From assembly GCF_020882245.1 (NCBI RefSeq), contig NC_083598.1, positions 11,215,178 through 11,279,177 of the forward strand: DNA of 64,000 nucleotides. Reading direction: 5' to 3'. Source of the stretch: Rhopalosiphum padi. Lineage: Eukaryota > Arthropoda > Insecta > Hemiptera > Aphididae. This document shows, in pieces, positions 13,833-26,299 of this stretch; the first letter of the stretch is position 1; the number at the start of each line of letters is the position of its first letter. The notes under the pieces are model-generated. The model saw nothing but the letters and a program-made list of their open reading frames with translations. It was not told where the DNA came from and made no database searches. The position numbers and the translations under genes were made by a program.

Positions 13833-16800
13833 AAGTAGAAATATTGATGGCGTGGTTTGTCATGTACAAAATAAATAATGTTTTATGGAAAGCTTTAATT
13901 TCTTTATTTTCATTCAGATTGTATTATACTATAGTAAATGTTTAAATTAATAATTAATAAATATTAAAATGGCACGATAGCTTACCGGCGGTTATCTTAA
14001 CCCAATAAGTGAAATCAATTAAAATCACACGTCATTGTGCCATGTATTGTTATTATTAATATTATTACCTAATCTAGATACATTTGATTGAGTGTTAAAA
14101 CATAGTATTTACTCGCTATGAATAATATAATAGCAAACACAAATACGTGGTATGTGAAAATTGACTTCTATAATATAATTATTTATTTTATGTACTCGTT
14201 GTACTAATACGATATTAATATTATAACTATATTATTAACCGTGTGCTGTATTAAAATTGCATAGGCGATGCGCCGTGTAATAAAATATTATTATAGTTGA
14301 ATTTATTTTACATTAGTTATTATTACTGATTTCTTATACAAACTTAATATGTATAATACGACAACAGAAAATTTATTTTTTAACCGTTTATTTGTTTCAA
14401 CTGTTTAGATATTACTTACTTTATGATGCATTCACTATTTTGTGATTATTTTTATTCAAAAAACTCTAAAATGTTGTCATCACATACCACTGCTTGGTTG
14501 TTAATAAATCCTAAATAGTAAATGATGTCCTGAATAATTAACAAAATAAGCAATTATTTATGTGTAAGTATATTTTAGAAATTTAGCAGTTCGGATATTA
14601 ACTAAACATTACGATTAATTGCGACTGCATTGCAGTTGTGTGAAAAAATATTTATGTAAATTTAACTTGATTTAAAAAAAAAAAAACTGTTTTTTGTAAT
14701 ATTTTCATTTGAGTAAATAACCGACAGATAAGGGTTAAATAATGACAAGTAAACGTACTGCTACTACTGCTATAATTTACCAAACTCAGACGTTTGTACA
14801 ATATGACCATTGTGACACCATCAATTTGCTAATTGACAAAAAACGTTTAGGTATATTATATTATACCTACATTTTAGATACTACATAATATGTCTTGTTT
14901 GTCGTTGAGCAGTGATACGGAATATAATATTATTGCATGAAAGTCAGACGAATAAAATAAAACTTACAAGGCAATAATTAATCGAACATCAAAATAGTTG
15001 AAACCTTTAGTTTTCATAATTTTTATTCGTTAGTAACTGAATCATTTTATTGATTTAGATAATTTAGGTTATAGGATCACCTAAACACATCGCCGTAGTA
15101 ATGTTATGTAATAATGTGTTTTATTTTGATGATCAATTTACATAAATAATTTATTTTTTTAACGTTTTCAATTGTATAATTGATTTTATATTATTGTCAT
15201 TATTTTAATATCTTGTTAGTCTCATCTGATACTTCATCTTCACTTAGATACAAAATCACTATTTACAAAAACATTTATCTTCAGTAAAAATATGAAGAAA
15301 TATTTTTCCATTTAATAAAATATACTATAACATTGCAATAATAATAAAGCCGTTTTCGTTTTGGTGCTGTTGCCTTGAAATGTGAAGCACGAATTCTCAA
15401 CGAATCAGATCTTTTGGCACGTTCTCGTCATCCTGTCGACTACGGTAAACCACTTGTTACTACGATCGTACGATTTTCAATAGATTTAGTCACGTTTGGC
15501 CTATGATTTCCTCTCAAAACTGACGAAGATGTTTTAATCTAAGGACTTGTTATGATAATATGAATTGAGCATTTCGGTTTGGTCGTTTGAAATTTAATTT
15601 TTATTTGTCTGTTTATCCTTTGACACTTGTACAAAGGGCCACCTGTGTCTTCGTTGTATCTGTGTCCGCTTATTTTATAATTTGTATCCACTTGAAATTG
15701 ACTTACGTTCATTCAATAGTTAATACGTTATTATTTAAGAGTTAAATTAAACTATTAGATACTCGATAGACTGCAGAGGAATGTTTTGATCGACATCACT
15801 GCTTCAGACAACAGTCTTCTCGGAGGATATTAATTATAATTTCTTGAACATAATATTCTAGAACTCATAGCGAAACTTCATCACAAAGTTTTCTAAAACT
15901 TTGATTGTAATTTAAATTGCTAAGAGAAAATTGCAGACGGTTCAACGAATAGTATAATATGATATGATTGCTATATACAATATACATACCTACCGAAAAT
16001 ATTTCAAGTAACAATGTGATTTGATTCTTATTTCAAATTAAACAAATGAATATAAAATTTACAATTATTAACATCGTATGGAAATTACTTAATATTAATT
16101 AAAATCATTCGCCACCTAACGTCAAAAATTCACTTAGGCGTTAGATTAAGCTAATTTTGTAAACCTACCGATATGAATACAAATCGAATAATTTAAATTA
16201 TAGTAAACTAAAATAATAAGTGGCATAAAAATTTTAATATTTTACTGTACTCTTACGGCTATGCTAAAATATTGATTTTTTTGATTATTGTTTTATTTCA
16301 ATGATTTAACGATAAAAAAGCTACGTCGATTTTTGTTGTCATTTTACATAATTTTACCATTTTAATATACATAGTTAACGCTATTGCATTTGATAATTTT
16401 TTCGGTTTTTGTAAAGTTTTATTACAGCTCATTAAACAATAATTATAGTGAACTGTCACGACATTTTTGAATAGAAAAACTTTTAAAACAAAATTTCGTT
16501 TATTTAAAGTTTAATTTTTTATTATTAAAATATTAGTATTGACGCTTATACTTAAAAATAAAATGCAAATTTATGCTATATATACATATATATGCGTATT
16601 ATAAAATTTGTATACGTTTATATAGATGTATAAAAGTTTTGGACGTTTCGAGTGATGTGCTGATGTGCTGACGTTGGGCAAGATGGATTTTAAATAAACA
16701 AAATTAATAATTTGATTAAAAACCCCCTAAACAGCTCAGAAATTCCATTTTATGAGATAAGTGTTTTTAAACAATGGAACCTCGTCCAACATATTCTTCG

Positions 16801-17168
16801 AAAAAGTTACCATAATTCTGATTCGTGTAGTAAACTTGGCGAAACGGTCTCGAACCACGATCGTTCCTAAATATTTCACTGCCGTTGTGCCGTTATCGTA
16901 CACTTCCGAAACACGCGATTAACATACCGGAAGACAGCAACTATTATATTATTAACTCGTCACAGCGTTTCGCGCATATATAATATTGTTGTTTTTAATA
17001 TTATCGCGTTGACTACATTGAATATCGGAATCGCCGCGAGTGCGAAGGGCGATTAGGCGCTTTGAGGAGGGACAGAGCACTTGGAAGCAGCACGCTGTGT
17101 GCCGTTTATTTAATACCTGTGTACGATTAAGTAAATTTATTGGTCGCATAATATTTTCGTATACTCAC

Positions 17169-17474
17169 GTCGAACGGTCCTTTGATCAGCGGCCCTGCCT
17201 GGCCAATGTACAACGTAGACGCCGAGTCGAACAGCAATTCCACCGGATCTCTGACTACCGTCACGGTTTGCGGTTCCAAACACCTACCGAACAGCCGCAC
17301 GTACTCTCTGGTCACCTTTAAACTCAGTCGTATGTATTTCCGGATCTTCCAAGGAACCGAAAACATGGCCAAGACGTTCGATGACGATGAGTATTTGTTC
17401 ACGTCCGTGTACAGGAAGCTCACATTCATCGCGCTGGACGATGACGGTACGACCTGCACGCCCAACTGCACCAC
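17169..17474 (-). CDS. Mp: Multiplexin (collagen XV/XVIII-like), exon 4: second half of TSPN domain
   Basis: This 306-nt exon (102 codons, phase 0 to 0) lies between acceptor atacag (ending at 17475) and donor gtgagt (from 17168). It encodes residues 109-210 and opens with VVQLGVQVVP, the strand that follows the NPLEN end of exon 3. Later motifs are NVSFLYTD (125-132, with a possible N-glycosylation site at Asn125), SVPWKIRKYIRLSLKVTREY (147-166), a lone Cys173, and TLYIGQAGPLIKGPFD (195-210). The YIGQAG..GPFD stretch is typical of the last strands of collagen XV/XVIII TSPN domains. In relatives Cys173 has a disulfide partner, which should lie in the next exon. The final strand and the collagenous region are missing because the following exon is outside the window or too short for me to recognise. 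Confidence 0.92.
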
Positions 17475-19479
17475 CTGTATAACACGAACAACACCGCAAT
17501 GATGAGAAACGTGTAGAAAACGATTTTAGTTTTGGTATGCAATTATATTATATAGTATCATTGATTATCCCACAAATCGTTTAACTTAAACGAATAAAAA
17601 CAAATTCACAAAACGTATAATTTTAACAGATCTGCCTAAACATTTTCGCGATTATTTTGATGTTAATAGTAAATTATATTTATATTATCAAAATCATATT
17701 GTTATGAAATCTACTAGACATCCGAAATTAAGAATCAAATTACCATTTTATCAGTCTCTAAGTATAGAATTAAAACGATAACTGCACAGTTATAATTTAT
17801 AATATAATGATATTATTAATTCACGTCTTATTTATTAATTTTACAACTTCGTATATTATATTCATATTACAAGCATGACGTTTTAAAATCATTAATTATA
17901 CTATGAGATTATTTTATTACCTATTTATTTTTGTTAATGATCTTAAATAATCCTCATTGTATTTATTTAACATTATTATTAAGATGATAATATATTTGTG
18001 TTTATGCACAGGATACTTTTTTGTTGTGTGTAACGTTGTTATAGTTTAAATAAATTGCTTACAATTATTAAAATATACGCGTTTCCGCGATTTTTCTAAA
18101 TTGTTAATTTCACGGATCATTTATTTTTTCGTTAGTTTTTAAATGCGTTATTTTATTCCAATCATTCTATCGAATAAATTATTTAATAAAAAAGAACTGA
18201 AAATAAATTACTGACTACCATAACAAAAAATATTTTTTTCTTTTCTATGTTAATTCCTTAACACCCGTAGTTTGTACGTTGTTTCTTCACTAACATCAAG
18301 AATGTTTGAAGTTTATTAGAAAAACGTATTAAAAATAAATTGAAATATTTCAAATTATTCAATTATACTTATGAATGTACGATATGTATATGACATCTAT
18401 TTATTTTTAATAGTGTCAAAAACTACAAAATTTTAATTTAAAAAAAGAAAGAATAAATAAGCATAAATATTTGAAATCTGCATTTGATTTAAATACAATT
18501 ATTATAAATTGTCTAAGTTTAAATAACTAATTCTAAGACGTATTAAAATAACCAAAAATACTAAATAAAAAAAAATTATTTAAAACCAATCAATGTATGT
18601 TTAAGTTAAAAAAAAAAAATGAAATTAATATTCTTCATCAATACGTGATAATATAGAAACTAGTTTATTATATTATTTTTTTGGAAGACTATTTTGATTA
18701 TACATTTATTATAAATGTATATTTAAACAATGTATCATTGCATAAATTAGGAATGTAAAAACTTTGGAATTTTAGACGGGTTAGGAAATAATTGACATTT
18801 AAATGTCAGCAGTTGATAACGAAATATTAGATGGACAATCATGATTATTTAAACTGATATAAGACAAGAGATTAGTATTAAAAATACAACAAAATACGTA
18901 TTGAATATAATCTTATCAATTTTTTTATTATCTGCAGATAACGAGTTGTTAAAAATATTAAAATTATTTTTTATTCTAAATCTATAAGTAGAAATTCAAA
19001 TTTAAAATAAATTGTTAAATTAAATATTAAGAATTTACTATATTTGAAAAAATATAGATACTTAATATAGCATAACATAGTGTAATATTATTAAATTCAC
19101 TAAAAAAAAAAATAACTGTTAGATTTTCCAATGAACATTATTAAATTTTCGCTTATAACTTTATTCCGTAACTTTATGCTACTGTGTATATTATTATAGT
19201 AATAATATATAAAGTAAAAAAAAACTTCAAAACTCCAATATTAATTATCGTTTAATATTATGTGTTTATTAAAAATAATATGAAGTTTTGATTATGTTTA
19301 ATTAAAATTATTCTAATAAATAAATATACCTATATATTCTATATTAGTATACACGCTTTTATTAACCGTTAAAGTAATTGATAATCAATCCTTATTAATT
19401 TTATTAATTTTAAAACAACACGGAAGTCAATTACATGTATCCTACTGTAGGTATAGTATGCTTTAAACATACTTTTTTA

Positions 19480-20710
19480 CAAAGAGAGTCGATGTTAAAT
19501 TTGAATACAATGATAAAACATACATATTATTGTTTTTAAACTAGAATTCAAAACATTAATATACGTATTGAAAAAATGTCTTGAAATTTTAACAAAATAA
19601 TTAAAACTGTTATACTTAATTTGATCAAAATTTGATTTTGAAATATCTTAAAAAATATTTGCGAATATACTTTTAATATGTACATATAAATTGTGTAAAA
19701 AATATATGAAACATTTTGTAATCGATTTTCATATATTATCTACTGCAATTGGAAATTGTATGTATTTTATTTTCAATATAATTTAAAAATATCCGAAATA
19801 AAAAGAAATTTGTCAAAATTAAGTTTCAAACACATATAACAATATTATTTGTGCTTAATATATGTTTTCGATAATCTTGAATTACTACAGAAATAACTAA
19901 TCATGAACTCATTTATCAAGTTTTTTATCTGTAAGATTACAAAAAAATAACTCAAAAATAATGTGATTTGATTCTGAGCAAAGCGATGAATATATTAATT
20001 TTACAATCATTATTTTTCTCTGTCTATTATTAACTTTTGGAGCAGTAAAGATGCTTTAATTTTCACCAAATATTTATATTATCATATCATATTTTACGAT
20101 AATAATAAATAGTTCGAATATTTTTTGAGCTATTTACAAGCAGAAGTAATTTTCAATATTTTCAATATTTTTAGTTTTTTATTTTTAAATATCGATTAAA
20201 AATTATTTACTCTTTAGATATGAATGAAAATTTGATGCAAAACTCTTAATAAGTTGTTTAATTCTCAACTAACAAAAATCTAAAAAATTAAATAAAAATA
20301 AAAATAAAAATATCGAAAATTAGCAAATTGTTTTGTAGTTGCATATTCATAATACATTTTGTTTATTTTACCTAAGATTTGAAAATTGTATGCATGGTTA
20401 CTCATAATTCAACCTATTTATATAAAAAAAAATTCTATCAGAAAAATAAATAAATTTTTAATGAGTATTTCAAGTTCAATTAGTACAACATAATATCAAT
20501 CTACTATAATACTAAAAGTAAAATAAATGACTTTAAAAGATATATAAAAAAAAACATATAATTTTGTGATATAGGCTGACAGACTCTCCGTTCAGAATTA
20601 CTTTGTTTTTACAATGATATATCATTGAATTTAAATTTAACATGCCCATGATAGTGACCCACTCAATAACTGATGTACAGCAGAGCGGTACCCACTTGCT
20701 TGCCTTTTTT
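19480..20710. repeat. Probable dispersed aphid-type repeat
   Basis: A 16-base word, aatgtgatttgattct, occurs at 19960 and again at 16013, and a diverged version of the following block (tctgag... then attttacaat) occurs near 23515-23555. A block near 20575-20710, including cagcagagcggtacccact, resembles the end of interspersed repeats I remember from aphid genomes, and inside it a word close to attctga reappears inverted. There is no coding capacity. The boundaries are rough guesses and the family was not searched. Confidence 0.35.
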
Positions 20711-21233
20711 TTTTATTTCACATGTTAATTTTTAAAAATATACTGAGCATTTTTATCTTTGACCATCTCTCCCAACTCTAAATAACTAACTTATAGGTCA
20801 ATTTTTTACTAGTAACTAATCTCAGTGTTGAAAATTTAAGTACTTTTACTGTTCAGCAATGTGATTATTAACGGCAAAAAAATTAAATAATGAAATAATA
20901 TACTTTATATTAATACCATTTATAGTATCTGAAACTCACTTAATCTGTATTTATCTATATCAAACAAAATTAATTATGAATTAACAAGACATATATTCTG
21001 AATTTCAAACATTAAAAAAATATATCTCTCTTTAAAAATCTTAATATTACAATTAAATTAGACATTTTCAAGTATTATCACTAGTGTTTGAACTTCGAAG
21101 TTGAAATATTTCACACAAAACCGTGAAACATTAAATGTTTTTCAATACAAAATATTGATGATAACTATTTGTTAATTACTTAATACATAATAGTTCAGAG
21201 GTTGTAACTTTAATTATTGATATTAATATTTAA

Positions 21234-21380
21234 GAACTATGTAAATTCGTACTTGCCGAGAAAGATTATTTTGAAAAGCTCAAAGAGGAATTTCCTGAAG
21301 AAAGTGATAATGAGTCACAACTCCTACAAGAAATTGAATATGAAGTCAACACTTATGCGATTGATTGTAGTATTACTTGA
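21234..21380 (+). pseudogene. Short coding-like relic (acidic 48-codon fragment)
   Basis: Between TAA at 21231 and TGA at 21378 the frame reads with coding-like residues: ELCKFVLAEKDYFEKLKEEF, PEESDNESQLLQEIEYEVNT and YAIDCSIT. The density of Glu and charged heptad-like spacing is unlike translations of neighbouring intron DNA. It has no start codon and no visible continuation on either side. It may be a fragment of a transposon or an inserted gene. The overlapping 67-codon frame at 21217-21420 is the shadow of this one. I do not recognise the family. Confidence 0.3.
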
Positions 21381-21653
21381 GAAACGAAGAAGAACAAAGT
21401 TAAGATATTTAAATATATAGTACCGATATAAATAAACTTATGACTAGGTATGATAAATATTTATAAAATAATATTGCATTATAATTTATATATATATAAT
21501 ATCAATTATATATATTGTAATAATTGTATTATAAATCATTCTAACCATATAAATATTATAATATATAATTAATAAATAGAATGAAAAATTTTATATTTCA
21601 TGACATTTTCAAACTCTAATTATTATAACGACATGTATGATGTCCATACTTAC

Positions 21654-21889
21654 ATTTTCTAAAGGATTGACAACGGCAAACAGAAAACCACCGTTCATAG
21701 AATTGAGTTTGAAATTTACCACAATGGAAAACTCAGAGTACAATTTCTCAGGTAGGAATAATCGATACGGTGATTTTATATCAGATCCAGGTTTAATGCC
21801 AAATGCTGGAAAACCATCCTCCCCGCTGTCAAAGTACAACTGCGGGTCCTCGAACGGAACTTTTATGGCAGTTTGAAGATCATGTTCGT
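21654..21889 (-). CDS. Mp: Multiplexin (collagen XV/XVIII-like), exon 3: first half of TSPN domain
   Basis: This 236-nt exon lies between acceptor tttttcag (ending at 21890) and donor gtaagt (from 21653). It encodes residues 30-108, starting with the Asp codon split with exon 2. Visible features are an amphipathic start with D30 and E31, the segment Q46-LYFDSGEDGFPAFGIKPG, and a beta-rich run with SEFSIVVNFKL (81-91) and GGFLFAVVNPLEN (96-108). These match the N-terminal beta-sandwich of the thrombospondin-N/laminin-G-like domain that opens collagen XV, XVIII and their insect counterpart multiplexin. Known family members are basement-membrane collagens with a C-terminal endostatin domain; the insect protein acts in motor-axon guidance, synapses and heart. 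The exon leaves in phase 0, as exon 4 needs. An open antisense frame over it is a shadow. Confidence 0.9.
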
Positions 21890-23489
21890 CTGAAAAATCA
21901 CCATAAATTCAATTTTTTTCTTAAAATATTTACAGACTTGTGATATTCATATGATACAGTAGATATTTTATTAAAATTGGGAGTTTAATTTAAATTCTTA
22001 AACCACTAAATAACATTAAAACGGTTTTTTCGAGTATAATGGATATCTTGATAATTTAGATAATTTGTAAGTAAATTTTTAAACTAGCACGTGGCTAGGC
22101 AAATATTATGCAATGTATAATATTATTCATTTAGAACGACTCTCTTTTTTTTATATCTAAATCTGATGATTCGGCAATCGTGAACTCGGACGCGTGAAGT
22201 ATGATTTTGGCGTAAAGGAACCCTTCCATTGCTTGTCCAACGAGATCTGGCCAACACTGTTGTCGTTCCAGGTGTGCTGGACTGTTCTATTGGGTTTTGG
22301 CGCCACGCGTGTGTTAAAATGCGTGTCTTTTTTTTAGTGTTTTGTTTATTATTGCTTGTAACTCGTAATATCCCCATTGTTTATAAACTTGTATTGCCAT
22401 TGCCGTGGCATTTATTTCGAAATTAATTATATTTTAATAAATTATACACGTCGACATCATTATCAACGCTGCGGTTGCTGTCGTTTTTTAAAATATATGA
22501 CTCAGCCGTTGTCGAATTAAATATTAATAATTTGTATGTTGTCTAATATAACTGTACCGACACTACAGCTATCAACAGCGTATCATTACTATTATATTGT
22601 TAAGTTTATATAATTAATATAAACTTTTGATTATATACTCATATAAATATTACTCGAATGCCTTTAAAAAACACGATCGATTTAAAAAAAAAAAATAATA
22701 AATAAGAACACATTTAAAAATTTCTAAATGGTTCTATTTAAGAACAACAATTTTCCAGTTAATTTGTTAGATTAGATATATAGTTCAGATCAAGAAAATA
22801 TAACAAAAAGTCAATAATACACAACATTTTTCAACTGACGTCAGCAAAAATCCGATAACCAATAAAATATGATTCCTTCTATCTGAAACAGCTGATTGGC
22901 TATAAATTAGAACAAACACTGTGGCTGCAAATAAGTTTGACGTAAAATAAGTAATAACAAATAGTAAACCATTCCAAAAATGGACACGATAATTTGTCTA
23001 AAATGTCATGTTTTGTTAGAGACATTTCAAGGCTTTTTAAACTGAACAATGAAGAAACAACGATACGAATATAGACAGGCATGAAACTGTGCAAATTTAT
23101 TAACCAAACTAAGAGAGTTGGTCGCTGTCATGATAAATATAATTTTATTCATTTATTTACCTATTTGTTTTATTTTAATAGATAAGTAAAAAAGCAAGAC
23201 ATTTTATGAACTGCGTTAACGATGAACACCATATAATTAATATGCTACTGAGAAAAAATTGTTTACACTAATAAAACAAGCATTGTGCCATCATTAAACA
23301 TCAAAATATGAAAGTATAAGTAAAATATTATTATACAAATTTCGATAAAATAATATATTTATAATAAAAAATAAAACTTTTATCTCTATCGGTTACAACG
23401 TTTACAAAGTACTGAAAGTAAAATATTAAGAAACTTGGACATCAGTTTAAAAGTGAACTGTTGTTTTCTGTTGATTAGTTTTACTTTTT

Positions 23490-23720
23490 GGAGACATACA
23501 AAGTTTTAGAATCTGAGTGTGGAAAGGAATATATAGATTTTACAATGAAGTGTTCGCTTTTTTTTTAGTTTTATATGTAATTACTTTTTAGAGGGAGTGC
23601 TCGAAAACTTTCATGTAGGTTGTAAGGTCGTCATGAACAGTACTTAAAGAACTATTTTTTGTAATTTTCCAGTGTTCCATTATTTTTAGTTTTCTTGAAA
23701 ATTTGAATATAATCTGTGGG
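23490..23720. repeat. Diverged second copy of part of the 20-kb repeat
   Basis: The segment has gaatctgagtg followed by aatatatagattttacaatg, paralleling gattctgagca and aatatattaattttacaatc near 19969-20011, and then a poly-T run like the other copy. The match is partial. A word tctgtgggaata near 23714 also recurs near 48815, suggesting further related fragments. Confidence 0.25.
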
Positions 23721-24337
23721 AATAGTAAAGACTAAACGTTGAACTTTTATATTCAAAATATTATTCTCTATTTTTTATAATATAAACGTATTTCTTAAAT
23801 ATATTTATAAAATGTTAATTACACAATATTATTATGAAACAGTAATTTTTGAGTTCAGAAACATTGAAAAATTCTTTAATATTTTAACAATCTAAAATTT
23901 CTAGGACTTAACTTTGAAAATCTGTTATACACGATTTTTGGTACAACATATTAAAATATTATATATCTATTTATACAAATTAAAATTTACGTAATTCCTT
24001 ATTATAATTTATTGTTAATTATTAACACAATTATTAACACTATTCGTGATATTTTAAATACAAATTAACAAGGTGCAATGTATGGCATATAGTTGTGATT
24101 TATGTACAAAAAGGTACATAAATATTTGTAATGTGTATAATATTTTTAAATATATTATTTTTATAGCCCTATTGATGTTTTAAAATTTTATATATAAAGC
24201 ATATTTTATTAGGCTCACTAATTAGTATAGCACTAATCACCTATTACGTTGTTATGAATAAAATATTAATTGCCTTTTATTAAAATTTATTATTGTTATG
24301 AATACCTAAGTTTATTTCATAGTATATACTGATCATA

Positions 24338-24684
24338 CAGGGTGATTATTTTATCGAACAGCACTTATTATTATTTAAAAATCTATTAAAGTTTGTAAAC
24401 ATTTTTTTTTTTTACTTAATTAATAGTCGAAATAAAATATAATTTTTCAACCGTTATAATTATATTACTTTTATGAATGACAACATACATTTTTAATTTC
24501 ATATCGAGATTAAGATAAATATAAATTCCTCAAAAAATGTTGAATATTATATTAAACAAATTTAAATTAAAAAAATTATTAAAACATACTTAAAATTTAC
24601 TGGAACATAAAATATAAAATATTTTTTTTTTTTTTTTAATGTTAATAGATTCTGAAATAATAAGTGTTGTTTAATAAAAGAGTC
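24338..24684. mobile_element. Non-autonomous DNA transposon remnant with about 45-bp inverted ends
   Basis: The left end (24338-24390) starts CAGGGTGATTATTTTATCG and continues through AACAGCACTTATTATTATTT to ATCTATTAA. The right end (24642-24684), read inward on the opposite strand, gives GACTCTTTTATTAAACAACACTTATTATTTCAGAATCTATTAA. The two arms match over most of about 43 bases with a few substitutions and one small gap. The outermost bases of the right arm have decayed, so no target-site duplication can be read. The roughly 350-bp interior is AT-rich and non-coding with poly-T runs. The superfamily is uncertain; hAT or a related CAGGG-ended group is possible. Confidence 0.6.
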
Positions 24685-26299
24685 AATATATAAATATATT
24701 ATAAACGTGTTATATAATATAAACAAAATTTATGAAAATATTGTTTTCTTAAAGAAATAAAATATATTTATAAAAAAATACATTTAATATTGGTTATTAA
24801 AATCAAAGTTCATTGTATGCGATTCAAATATTATTTAGAAACATAACAAATTTGGATATTTGAGAGAAAATGACCTTAGGTCATTAATAAAAAACTGTGT
24901 ACTTATTTTAAATATTTGTAATGTAATGTATACATTATCAATGTATGAAGAAAGTGGGTGCTATTTCTGTTTACATTCACCCACATACCAAAATGTTTAA
25001 CTTTTGTGTTTTATTAAAAAAAAAAAATCAAATCAAATAATTAAGCGAGAAACCTTTTAGATCATAGCCATAATGTTCTAGATCCTGTTACGCCGGAAAA
25101 TTGCTGATAATTGGGTCTCGCAATTAAGTTAATTTATTGTAATATTGGACCCGACGTTCTTTTTTTCAAACAAAAAGCTTTTAGATGAATAAGACGAATA
25201 GGCAACAACTTACTGATGCGTCGATGCCAATTAAAATGTAAAAAAAATTACAAGACACTTAATTTTAATTAAATGTTAAAATTGGAATATGAATGGAATA
25301 TATCGTTTTTGAAATACATAATAATACGTGTCATGTTTATATACAGAGGAGAAGACGTGCCAATTATAAATGATTACAATTCAAGACAGATTCGCGTGAA
25401 CTATATTATAAATTATAATATACCGGCCTGAGACAATTTTATTGTATCGTAAAATACTGTATTATTAGAACGGGCAGGTTACTCGTATATAAGAAATCGA
25501 TGGAGGGTATGAACAGTTGTTGATGTCCGGCAACTCAAGACGACAAATAAAAAACTAAAGTCCTGTAAAATAATTTAAACACGTGCGTTACAACTGTTAA
25601 CGACTTGGCGACAGGCGTAGCAATATATCAAATAGTTCCTTAAAACGACAATGAGAATAGAAGTTGAAAAAACACAACTCGAATACGACGATCGTATAAT
25701 ACTATATAATAGTAAGTCGACGGTCTATACAACAAAAACGATTTTCCCGGCACACGCGGGCCACCGACTAGAATCTCAAACGATTCTCACCGTTTTGATT
25801 CAAAACGCAGGATGTGACGAAAATAAATTATTACTGTTTTTCCGGGAAAGGTCTTGGATTATAAAATGAACGCGCGTGTGCGTATGTCTAAACACTAAAC
25901 GATCAAGTGATTTAAAATAAAGTGCTATCGTCCCGGGCGGTGCGACGGTGGCTTATTCTTAGTACCGTCGAGACTTGGATAATATTATTATAATCGTTAT
26001 TCGATCATCAGGAGATTATAATATTACAGTCGCATCGGATCACATAAGTATGACATATTTCAATATTTACGATATCATGAATATAAACGTTGCGTCAGTT
26101 CAGAAAAATGTTAACGAATAGATAGCTAATCGTGTCTGGGCACATATGTACGCGAAACGAAGATTTCCATACATTTTGTATCACACAATTTTATTTTTGG
26201 ATTACAAAAATATCGCGCGAAATCGCATAAGATTTAATTTTTTTCGTGCTGGTATAACATTTTTTTCGAATGATAATGTTAAATTTTACGAAGATAAAA

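Larger units (their letters stand above)
1..17168 (-). other. Intron 4 of the multiplexin gene, 5' part (runs out of the window)
   Basis: From the donor at 17168 down to the left window edge I find no exon that continues the TSPN domain in phase 0 and no Gly-X-Y repeat on the minus strand. The stretch is AT-rich with many poly-A/T runs. Recognisable contents are a possible SINE fragment (8111-8160), an AG repeat (9879-9897), a CA repeat (11859-11887), a broken plus-strand ORF (13329-13832), one copy of a repeat word shared with 19.96 kb (16013-16028), and a slightly GC-richer part at 16780-17168. A short collagen exon could be hidden here, since such exons can be under 60 nt. Confidence 0.6.
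17475..21653 (-). other. Intron 3 of the multiplexin gene
   Basis: This is a 4179-nt phase-0 intron with canonical gtaagt and atacag ends, splitting the TSPN domain between a PLEN end and a VVQLG start. It is AT-rich. It holds a probable dispersed repeat at about 19480-20710 and a short plus-strand gene relic at 21234-21380. Nothing else is recognisable. Confidence 0.85.

Noticed and set aside
15340..15560. GC-richer stretch considered as the next multiplexin exon
   Set aside because: No minus-strand frame gives Gly-X-Y or a closing TSPN strand with phase-0 splice sites, and stops interrupt each frame.
17040..17502. Plus-strand open frames of 93 and 106 codons
   Set aside because: They are antisense shadows of multiplexin exon 4, which has a family match and correct splice sites on the minus strand.
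21637..21876. Plus-strand open frame of 79 codons
   Set aside because: It is the antisense shadow of multiplexin exon 3.
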